Program-made: the position numbers and the translations under genes
The notes under the pieces: generated by a model
What the model saw: only the letters and a program-made list of their open reading frames with translations
Database searches by the model: none
What the model was told of the DNA's origin: nothing
DNA from: Oscillospiraceae bacterium
GTDB lineage: Bacteria; Bacillota; Clostridia; Oscillospirales; Oscillospiraceae
Direction: 5' to 3'
Assembly: GCA_017429835.1 (NCBI GenBank)
Contig: JAFROD010000052.1
Location: 1 to 38,523 of the forward strand
Length of the DNA: 38,523 bases
Shown here: in pieces, positions 30,420 through 36,490 of the stretch
How the letters are laid out: each line of letters begins with the position of its first letter
How positions within the stretch are numbered: position 1 is the first letter of the stretch

Positions 30420-30847
30420 CTAAAAGTATAATTCCGTTGCGAGATTGCCGTGTGTGTAGTAGCACACGGCTTTTTTATTAGGTCTTCTGTGATCCCGAAG
30501 TAATCCGCGAGCTGCCACAGCTCCGTGTATCCGGCTGCGACGGCTTTGTCCAGATCAGTAACGGAGAGCAGGCGGCGGATCGCCCGCTTGTCGGCGCGGT
30601 TCTCGTGCCGCTGCCGGCAATCGACGGCAGTATAGCGGCTGTAAAAGCTGCCGGTCACGCAATGGCCGAGTTCGTGCGCAAGACGGCTGCGTTCGTCCGC
30701 TTCGGTCCGGATCTGCGCTCGGTCAATGTCGATGAAGCAGGCTTCGCCTTCTTCGATTGACATAGACGCGCTGTGCGCCAGCGGAAAGTCAAACACTTGT
30801 ACGCCTTTCCTCTCCGCGCACCGATAGAGTGAGGTGAGCGTTTTCAA
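30420..30847 (-). CDS. ImmA/IrrE-type metallopeptidase, apparent frameshift near the end
   Basis: It has the zinc peptidase motif HELGH in RLAHELGHCVTGSFYS. Such proteases cleave the neighbouring XRE repressor to induce mobile elements (ImmA on ImmR of ICEBs1). It starts with TTG after GAAGGGGTAATAA, 4 bases after the stop of the repressor gene. Read straight, the end is IKKPCATTHTAISQRNYTFR, which looks wrong. A -1 shift at AAAAAAG gives KKAVCYYTHGNLATELYF and a stop at 30420-30422, a familiar ending for this family. The heptamer A AAA AAG is in the correct phase for ribosomal -1 slippage, but a missing A in the assembly is equally possible. Unshifted, the frame ends at 30389. Confidence 0.82.
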
Positions 30848-30850
30848 TTA

Positions 30851-31189
30851 TTACCCCTTCTTTTCGCGCTCTTTGACGTAGGCGGCGAAACGCTTCACCT
30901 CCTCAAACATTTCGTCGGTGATCTCACCATCTCCGCCAAACAGAGCGAATTTAATATCTTCATCAGTCACCGCTCTCCTATCGGGAGCGGTTCTTCCTGT
31001 TTCAAGAAGCTCATCTCCTGATACTCCGAGGATACTTGCAATCTGCTTGATCTTTTGGAGATCAGGCTGACGCTTTCCGGTTTCATATCCGCAGTATGTG
31101 CTTTTATCAAACTGCATAAGGTCAGCGACCTGCTGCTGCGTCATACCGCGCTGCTTACGTGCTTTGCGCAATCTTTCCGGGAAACTCAT
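30851..31189 (-). CDS. XRE-family repressor (ImmR/cI-like)
   Basis: 112 residues. HTH: ARKQRGMTQQQVADLMQFDK, then STYCGYETGKRQPDL. The C-terminal part (DEDIKFALFGGDGEITDEMF, EEVKRFAAYVKER) is the tail seen in phage and ICE repressors. ATG 31189 has GAGGTGATTGACA before it; the TTG two codons upstream is too close. It is followed by an ImmA-type protease, the classic repressor/antirepressor pair, and faces the holin and amidase genes, so it probably keeps the element silent. Confidence 0.92.
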   Translation of the reverse strand: MSFPERLRKARKQRGMTQQQVADLMQFDKSTYCGYETGKRQPDLQKIKQIASILGVSGDELLETGRTAPDRRAVTDEDIKFALFGGDGEITDEMFEEVKRFAAYVKEREKKG

Positions 31190-31202
31190 TGTCAATCACC
31201 TC

Positions 31203-31237
31203 AATAGTAGTATTACACTAAGTTGGCGTTTTGTCAA
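31203..31237 (-). promoter_or_regulatory. Repressor promoter with overlapping operator
   Basis: On the minus strand TTGACA (31232-31237), 16 bases, TAATAC (31210-31215). The -10 lies in a near-palindrome AGTGTAATACTACT, which suggests autoregulation. Confidence 0.65.
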
Positions 31238-31260
31238 TTTTCTTCAAAAACTATTGAAAA

Positions 31261-31277
31261 ATTGGCGAGATGCCAAT
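31261..31277. promoter_or_regulatory. Second operator-like inverted repeat
   Basis: ATTGGC, 5 bases, GCCAAT: a perfect dyad. TTGGCG occurs again 37 bases to the left inside the repressor promoter, so the two sites may bind the same repressor. The following 140 bases have an open frame (NKDKRVKSIVFPNLLGQKAY) without a ribosome site, possibly a remnant. Confidence 0.5.
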
Positions 31278-31422
31278 AAAGACAAGCGGGTGAAAAGCAT
31301 CGTGTTTCCCAATCTGCTGGGGCAGAAGGCATATCATCATTTGTCGGATGATGAACGGAGATTGCAAGGACTACTATCTGCACGAACTGATACAGAAACA
31401 CATAAAATAATGAGGTGAAGAA

Positions 31423-31614
31423 ATGAAACGGTTTATGATCAACCTCGCAAACCTTATCAAGGTGAAGACCGTCGTGACGTTTACGGTGATTGCCGTGTTC
31501 GCAGTGCTTGCCCTGCTTGGAGATATTGCTTCAGACAACGTGATGATCATCGTGACGTCAGTCGTGAGTTTCTACTTTGGAACGCAGTTTGAAAAACAAG
31601 GAGGAAAGAACTAA
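31423..31614 (+). CDS. Holin-like small membrane protein
   Basis: 63 residues: MKRFMINLANLIKVKTVVTF, then helix TVIAVFAVLALLGDIASDNV and a second hydrophobic stretch MIIVTSVVSFYFGTQFEKQ. From memory this LIKVKT...FYFGTQ protein is a standard neighbour of amidases in clostridial prophages. AGGTGAAGAA precedes the ATG. The stop overlaps the amidase start (TAATG). It probably permeabilises the membrane so that the amidase can reach the wall. Confidence 0.8.
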   Translation: MKRFMINLANLIKVKTVVTFTVIAVFAVLALLGDIASDNVMIIVTSVVSFYFGTQFEKQGGKN

Positions 31615-32339
31615 TGGCACAGAAAGTCTATATTTCGCCGTCGGATCAAGAACACAACATTTACGCAGCGGGCAACACGACTGAAGCGATCCAGTGCCGT
31701 GCGATTGCCCAGCTTCTTGTCGCCGCATTAAACCGCTGCGGTTTTGATGCGATCACGAACGTAACCGATGGTATGTATAATCGCGTGGCAGAAAGCAACG
31801 CATGGGGTGCAGATTTGCATATCTGCATCCATACGAACGCATATAACGGCAATGTATCCGGGACGCGAATCTTCTGCTATGAGTTGGATACGCCGGGGTA
31901 CGAGGTCTGCAAATCAGTTATGGCGACGCTTGCTCCGATCACGCCGGGAGGCAGCGACGGGGTTTCCGCATATCCGCAGCTTTACGAAGAGCGTGCGACT
32001 AACGCTCCGTGCTGCTATATCGAAGTGGAGTTCCACGACGTTCCTGTGGTCGCGGAGTGGATCATTGCGCATAAGCCGGAGATCGCGGAGGCGATCGCAC
32101 AAGGTGTCTGCAATTACTACGGCGTTAAGTATAACGAAGGCAACCCGGTATCGGAAGAAAAGCGATACTACTATCTTGGCGATATCACGGAAGAAGTATA
32201 TCGCCAGACTGTGGATAAGTTGATCAAAATGGGAATCCTGCGCGGGAAGGGCGGAGAAGGCGAACGGATGATCATCGATCTCGGTGAGGACGTGATCCGG
32301 ATGCTGGTCGTGCTGGACCGCGCTGGCGTTTTCGACTGA
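31614..32339 (+). CDS. N-acetylmuramoyl-L-alanine amidase (Amidase_3), phage-type endolysin
   Basis: 241 residues with no signal peptide. Amidase_3 zinc fold: VYISPSDQEHNIYA at the start (the first zinc His and Glu positions are altered from the usual H-G...E), ADLHICIHTNAYNG (second His) and CCYIEVEFHDVP (catalytic Glu). The C-terminal ~60 residues (YYLGDITEEVYRQTVDKLIK, MGILRGKGGEGERMIIDLGE) form the small helical domain often attached to clostridial endolysins. It starts in the holin stop codon and ends before a good terminator. Confidence 0.9.
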   Translation: MAQKVYISPSDQEHNIYAAGNTTEAIQCRAIAQLLVAALNRCGFDAITNVTDGMYNRVAESNAWGADLHICIHTNAYNGNVSGTRIFCYELDTPGYEVCKSVMATLAPITPGGSDGVSAYPQLYEERATNAPCCYIEVEFHDVPVVAEWIIAHKPEIAEAIAQGVCNYYGVKYNEGNPVSEEKRYYYLGDITEEVYRQTVDKLIKMGILRGKGGEGERMIIDLGEDVIRMLVVLDRAGVFD

Positions 32340-32394
32340 TAAGATCGTAGGCGAGGCGATCGCCGAGAATGTCGGGTTCGTGAAGGAAGAAACA

Positions 32395-32431
32395 GCCCTG
32401 CCGGACTTCACCGTCCAGGCAGGGCGTTTTT
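32395..32431 (+). terminator. Terminator of the holin/amidase operon
   Basis: GCCCTGCC-GGAC, loop TTCACC, GTCC-A-GGCAGGGC, then GTTTTT. Long stem with one bulge and a T-run. Confidence 0.88.
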
Positions 32432-32512
32432 GTAATAATCTTGAAAGAGAAGAAAGCGCCATCCGATGGTACCACCGGATGGCAAATGCTTGATCATAAT
32501 CTGCATTTAACG

Positions 32513-32574
32513 AAAAACAGGACCGGTGCATGCACCAGTCCCTGGAAAGAATGTCGAACATTCTTTTATGCTAC
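32513..32574 (-). ncRNA. Candidate small RNA downstream of the abi gene
   Basis: A complete tiny transcription unit on the minus strand. It has the promoter listed at 32581-32610, a hairpin AAAGAATGT/ACATTCTTT (32546-32566), and a terminator made of CCAGGGAC-T-GGTG, CATG loop, CACC-G-GTCCTG (32518-32544) followed by TTTTT (32513-32517). The predicted RNA is about 60 nt with no open frame. It follows the HEPN-type abi gene on the same strand, as an RNA antitoxin or guide might. Confidence 0.65.
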
Positions 32575-32580
32575 GGACTT

Positions 32581-32610
32581 ATTATAACTCATTTGTCGCT
32601 TGTTTGTCAA
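32581..32610 (-). promoter_or_regulatory. Strong promoter of the small RNA candidate
   Basis: On the minus strand TTGACA (32605-32610), 18 bases, TATAAT (32581-32586): both boxes perfect. It lies 10 bases after the abi stop codon and no coding sequence follows it for at least 240 bases. Confidence 0.85.
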
Positions 32611-32619
32611 CAACTTTTT

Positions 32620-33603
32620 TTATGAGTTTAAGTTTGCCAAATGATCTATTACTGCCTTTACAAACTCGTATGTAGATTCCAGGAGACCATTTCCTCTGAA
32701 ATACTCCTTGTGAAGAATAAACCTATCATTGAATAATTCTTCCAAATCCATATAAGCGTGTTTTTTGATATGTTGACTAGTTACAGCATTTTCAAACACA
32801 TACAATAGGGTAATAAAATCGTGGACAGTGCGATTGCTTAATTTTTTGCTCTTTGCATTTGGCGACTTCCACGCAATAGATGCCACAAATGATGCAGTGA
32901 ATCTGTTTGTTGAGAAAGCTACATTATTAGGATGTAAATCGTTAAGCAGACAGTTATTATGCGCTGCAGCGTTTCGAATGTACCTAACAGTCTGAAGACT
33001 GTCGATCACGCCAGACTTGAGTTCTTTCGTTGGATACTTTTTATAGTACATCTTGCAAAACTTAATTAGGTCTCCAAATGAAATCACTTCCAGGAAAACC
33101 CATACGGGCATTTCACCAGGATAATTGTCGATTAACTGTTCACAGTATGAGTTTGTTTTCTTTTCGATAATCGTTTCCTTAATACTAGGCGAATACTGTT
33201 CATAGTCATTAACAATAGAATAACCATCTTCTGCGTCGTTTTCGGAAATGTCTCTCATCAGCCTAACTCTCAAAAAGTGTTCTACCGATAACGATAGATT
33301 TAGTACTATATTACGAAAATACATATCTAAAGTGGATAACTCCTGGAGATATGCGAATTCTAGACCGCTATACTGCCCTGCTATGCCCTTTGCAATTAAA
33401 GCAGGGTTGTTTGTTGGCAGTTTATCATAGTTTTTTTCGAATGCCTTTAGCTTAAAGTAAAAATTATTTTTGCGTAAAAACTCTCTTGCTTGGTACTCTG
33501 AGATGATAGAGAAACGAATTCCTTTTTTCTTCATATCATCAATCTGTTCGTGTATACGCAACTTCGTGCGATAGGTATCTATAGATTTATTGCCAGTATC
33601 CAT
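32620..33603 (-). CDS. Abi_2-family abortive infection protein (AbiD/AbiF-like, HEPN)
   Basis: 327 residues. It begins with KLRIHEQIDDMKKKGIRFSI and LRKNNFYFKLKAFEKNY, the Abi_2 pattern (an element of sequence Y..L..NYY..L..Y). It carries the HEPN ribonuclease motif R-x4-H as RNAAAH (210-215). Such proteins are phage-defence RNases that stop growth of infected cells. The gene is strongly AT-rich against GC-rich neighbours, so it is recently acquired. It has its own promoter (33631-33659) and a strong site, CGGAGGAAATA. It stands between the lysis genes and the recombinase of a mobile element, a typical cargo position. Confidence 0.9.
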   Translation of the reverse strand: MDTGNKSIDTYRTKLRIHEQIDDMKKKGIRFSIISEYQAREFLRKNNFYFKLKAFEKNYDKLPTNNPALIAKGIAGQYSGLEFAYLQELSTLDMYFRNIVLNLSLSVEHFLRVRLMRDISENDAEDGYSIVNDYEQYSPSIKETIIEKKTNSYCEQLIDNYPGEMPVWVFLEVISFGDLIKFCKMYYKKYPTKELKSGVIDSLQTVRYIRNAAAHNNCLLNDLHPNNVAFSTNRFTASFVASIAWKSPNAKSKKLSNRTVHDFITLLYVFENAVTSQHIKKHAYMDLEELFNDRFILHKEYFRGNGLLESTYEFVKAVIDHLANLNS

Positions 33604-33630
33604 TATTTCCTCCGAGGAAGTGTTTTTTAA

Positions 33631-33659
33631 ATTATAACTCTTTTTTTGCCAAAAATCAA
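33631..33659 (-). promoter_or_regulatory. abi promoter
   Basis: On the minus strand TTGATT (33654-33659), 17 bases, TATAAT (33631-33636), about 28 bases before the ATG. Confidence 0.8.
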
Positions 33660-33754
33660 CAGAAGACGCCCCATAAACCCATAGGCAAGCCTCTGAAGGG
33701 AGCCAATATAATGTGGGTTCGGTTTAATGACACTTTTGTGACACTTTTTGTGTA

Positions 33755-35350
33755 TCATATATGCAAAAAGTGTATCAAAAACAGGTGGCGCGGTCGTAAA
33801 TATGAGAATTGAGAAAGCGGCGCAAACCCTTGCAAATACAAGAAAAACGCCGCAATCGTTGAGATCGCAGCGTTTCTATAAATTGGTGACCCGGTTGCCG
33901 TGAAATCCGAACCGTTTTCCTTTTCAGTTATCTCCGACAGCGGGATCGTCTCGCTGCTGCGGCTGTAATTGTAGGTGATGATCAGTTTGTCATCGTACAG
34001 ATAGATCGCGTTGACGAAACAGTCTACCAGTTTTCTTCTGTGCGCTGTTTTGCTGAGGTCCAGCTCCCGGAACTGCCGAATGAAGTATAGGATCTGCTCC
34101 TTGCTGAATCTCGGCTTTTTGATTTCCTGCTTCGTGATCTGTATGCTGAGTTCTTCCTTTTCTGTCTCCAGTTTCTGCAGTCGTTCCTTCGTCGACGATG
34201 TGATGATCCCTTGCTGCATCGCGTCCAGGATGTTGTCGATCGCTTTCTCTGCCTCGGCATACTGCCTGCGGAGGGCCGCCAGCGTCGCGTCTTCTTCGCC
34301 CAAGAGGGAAACGATGCGCTCTGCGATTCGCTCAAGGAGGGCGTCATCCCAGATGATCTTTTTGGTTTTCTCGATCACGAGGTTTTCGATCCATTCCTTC
34401 TTGACCGGCTTCTTGCTGCAGGTATGGTCTTTCTTTGCTTTTGCGCATTTGTAATAGCGGTGCGTCACGCCTGTCTTGCTGGTGCCGGATTCGCCCACCA
34501 TATAACTGCCGCATTTGCCGCAGTACAGTTTCGTGGTCAGAATGAAGTCTTCCTTTGCCTTGTGCCTCGCAGGTGCTGCCTTGTTTGTTTTCGCACGCTC
34601 TTGCACGCGGTCGAACAGCTCCTCCGGTACGATCTGCGGGATGCCGCCCGGGACGAGCACATCGTTGAAACGATACTCGCCCAAATAGCGGCGGTTGCGA
34701 AGCATCCTAGCCACGGACTCGTAGTTATAGGGATTGCCCTTTGCGGTCCGCACGCCTTTGCTTTCGAGTTCAACGACGATATCCTTGATCGTACAGCCGT
34801 CTGCATACTTTCGGAACATCTCCAGGACGATCGGAGCGACCACCGGGTCGATCTGAAAGTGCTGTTCCGCGTCGATTGTATAGCCGACGAGGACGCCGCC
34901 TCCGTTGTATTTGCATTTCAGAGCGTTGTCTGTCATACCACGCAGGACTTTCTCTGCAAGATCTGCGGAATAGTATTCCGCCATTCCTTCCAGCACTGCT
35001 TCCAGAATGATGCCTTCCGCGCCATCCGAGATCGCCTCCGTCGCGGAGACGACGCGCACGCCGTTTTTCTTCAGCACGGCCTTATACCGCGCGCTGTCGT
35101 AGCGGTTGCGTGAGAAGCGGTCGAGCTTCCAGACAATGACCAATTCGAACTTCTTCTGTGCGCTGTCGCGGATCATTTTCTGGAATTGCGGTCGGTTGTC
35201 CGTCTTGGCTGATAAGGCGCGGTCGATATACGTTCCGACGATTTGAAGGCCTTTCTTATTTGCGAATGCTTTACATTCGCGTAGCTGCCCTTCGATGCTT
35301 TCTTCTCGCTGATTGTCCGACGAATACCGGGCATAGATGACGGCGTTCAT
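33755..35350 (-). CDS. Large serine recombinase (resolvase/invertase family)
   Basis: 531 residues. The N-terminal resolvase domain has the nucleophile in YARYSSDNQREES (Ser10) and VWKLDRFSRNRYD. A recombinase domain follows (GGGVLVGYTI, NPYNYESVARMLRNRRYLGE), then a zinc ribbon (LYCGKCGSYM ... YYKC...HTC) and a coiled coil (about 355-420). It integrates and excises the surrounding element. The last ~45 residues (ATGSPIYRNAAISTIAAFFL and beyond) look like run-on into flanking DNA. The body of the family ends around SETIPLSEITEKENG, where the similarity to the remnant at 3240 also fades. The start overlaps the upstream XRE stop by 4 bases. Confidence 0.95.
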   Translation of the reverse strand: MNAVIYARYSSDNQREESIEGQLRECKAFANKKGLQIVGTYIDRALSAKTDNRPQFQKMIRDSAQKKFELVIVWKLDRFSRNRYDSARYKAVLKKNGVRVVSATEAISDGAEGIILEAVLEGMAEYYSADLAEKVLRGMTDNALKCKYNGGGVLVGYTIDAEQHFQIDPVVAPIVLEMFRKYADGCTIKDIVVELESKGVRTAKGNPYNYESVARMLRNRRYLGEYRFNDVLVPGGIPQIVPEELFDRVQERAKTNKAAPARHKAKEDFILTTKLYCGKCGSYMVGESGTSKTGVTHRYYKCAKAKKDHTCSKKPVKKEWIENLVIEKTKKIIWDDALLERIAERIVSLLGEEDATLAALRRQYAEAEKAIDNILDAMQQGIITSSTKERLQKLETEKEELSIQITKQEIKKPRFSKEQILYFIRQFRELDLSKTAHRRKLVDCFVNAIYLYDDKLIITYNYSRSSETIPLSEITEKENGSDFTATGSPIYRNAAISTIAAFFLYLQGFAPLSQFSYLRPRHLFLIHFLHI

Positions 35351-35709
35351 TTGCCGGCCTCGCTTTCTTTCAGCATCTGCCTCAATGTTTCCTTCAGACG
35401 GTTATTCATCTCCGAATTCGGATCAAAGCACATCTCGATAAACTTATCCATTTCAGGATATGCCTTTTCGAGTTTGATCTTCTCCTCATAGCTGCCGCCT
35501 CTGGGGTTGTCCGACCTGCCGCAGAGATAGTCGAGCGAAACGTCAAAGAAGTCCGCGTACTTGATCGCGACGCTGACCGGAATCTCCGTCTGACCGGCCT
35601 CGTAACGGTAGATGCACGACTGCCCGATGCCGATCGTTTTGGCAAGACGGTTCTGCGAAAGTCCTGCTTTTTCCCGGACGCTTCTCATTCGTTGATAGAC
35701 TGTACTCAA
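35347..35709 (-). CDS. XRE-family regulator coupled to the recombinase
   Basis: About 120 residues. HTH: REKAGLSQNRLAKTIGIGQS, CIYRYEAGQTEIPVS, then FFDVSLDYLCGRSDNPRG and a helical acidic tail. The start is a TTG at 35709, 7 bases after GGAGGTGGG. The in-frame TTG further upstream lies inside that ribosome site. It is in one operon with the recombinase (ATGA overlap), so it probably controls excision together with its own promoter. Confidence 0.88.
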   Translation of the reverse strand: MSTVYQRMRSVREKAGLSQNRLAKTIGIGQSCIYRYEAGQTEIPVSVAIKYADFFDVSLDYLCGRSDNPRGGSYEEKIKLEKAYPEMDKFIEMCFDPNSEMNNRLKETLRQMLKESEAGK

Positions 35710-35739
35710 TAAACCCACCTCCAATATCTTTCTGCCTTA

Positions 35740-35793
35740 AATATACAGCAACCCCGTCAAAATGTCAACCCCAATTTACATAATATAGTATGT
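35740..35793 (-). promoter_or_regulatory. Promoter and operator of the XRE/recombinase operon
   Basis: On the minus strand TTGACA (35763-35768), 17 bases, TATATT (35740-35745). Just upstream is the dyad ACATAATATAGTATGT (35778-35793), a likely operator for the XRE protein. Confidence 0.75.
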
Positions 35794-35869
35794 TTTAATT
35801 CGGATAGCACGTTTCTTTTAGGACGTAGGACCTTGGAGAATCACTTTTGCGAAAGTGTATTAACCCACT

Positions 35870-36025
35870 ATGGTACTTTCATCCGTTGGCTGTAAAGTAC
35901 CGTGGGCTCTGCGAGGCGGATGCGGCTGCTGCGGCAGCCTATGTCGGAAAAGCGGCACCATTTCTGCCTTGCTTTCCCGACACGGGCAGCAAATTATCTT
36001 GCTGCCCGCTGCCGAAAAACCGCAC
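35870..36025 (+). repeat. Dispersed ~160-bp repeat, copy B
   Basis: Matches the minus strand of 3055-3233. The hairpin here is CGGGCAGCAA, ATTATC, TTGCTGCCCG, preceded by CTTGCTTTCCCGACA. Differences in the stem ends keep pairing. The aligned short frame reads GCKVPWALRGG, CGCCGSL, LLSRHGQQIILLPAAEK. Confidence 0.75.
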
Positions 36026-36130
36026 CGTGGTCTTTCGGCAGTCGTCCTCGGAAGCACAGTTTCCTTCGTCTGGGCGAGAGACGATCGGACGAAAGACGTT
36101 TAAGCGTTCCGATTTTTGTCGGAGAAACAA

Positions 36131-36163
36131 CAGAACTCTCGAAAAATTCTTTCGAGAGTTCTG
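36131..36163. terminator. Perfect 14-bp hairpin
   Basis: CAGAACTCTCGAAA, loop AATTC, TTTCGAGAGTTCTG. It has no strong T-run on either side, so termination is doubtful. A second hairpin, CACAGAAA/TTTCTGTG (36207-36233), follows. Confidence 0.5.
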
Positions 36164-36260
36164 TCTGCATTCATCAAATCTTATCAGCGCCGGAACGGCG
36201 CGTAGTCACAGAAAAAAGTATGACTTTTCTGTGAAGTGGGTCTTAGGGCAAATCCCTAAC

Positions 36261-36385
36261 AAGCCGCATCGATGGGAGAATGTACCCACAGAGGCATTGC
36301 TTGCCAGTTTGTGAACGGCAAGCCGCATCGGGGTGATTTTCTACCCACAGATGCCCTGCTTGCTACAATATGTTTGCCAGTTTGT
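36261..36385 (+). repeat. Two degenerate direct repeats
   Basis: Unit 1 (36261-36312) and unit 2 (36320-36385) share AAGCCGCATCG, TACCCACAGA, TGC(T)TGC and TTGCCAGTTTGT in the same order, with different spacers. They lie between the dispersed repeat and the SLH gene. No gene is present here. The function is unknown. Confidence 0.7.
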
Positions 36386-36401
36386 AATCAACGTCAAAGG
36401 A

Positions 36402-36441
36402 TAGGCAGTCCTCGACCGAGATTTTGACCAAGGACTGCCTA
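36402..36441 (-). terminator. Probable terminator of the SLH gene
   Basis: TAGGCAGTCCT (36402-36412) pairs perfectly with AGGACTGCCTA (36431-36441), about 50 bases after the SLH gene stop. The T-run on the minus strand is weak (TCCTTTG). Confidence 0.55.
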
Positions 36442-36490
36442 CATTATTTTGGATATTTCTGTTCTGTTGCAATTGGTATGTTCGGACGTG

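Noticed and set aside
35870..36103. Annotated gene for the short frame in repeat copy B
   Set aside because: No ribosome site and no certain selection on the frame; it is reported as a repeat with an open question instead.
36261..36385. CRISPR array
   Set aside because: Only two degenerate units with non-uniform blocks and no cas genes in the window.
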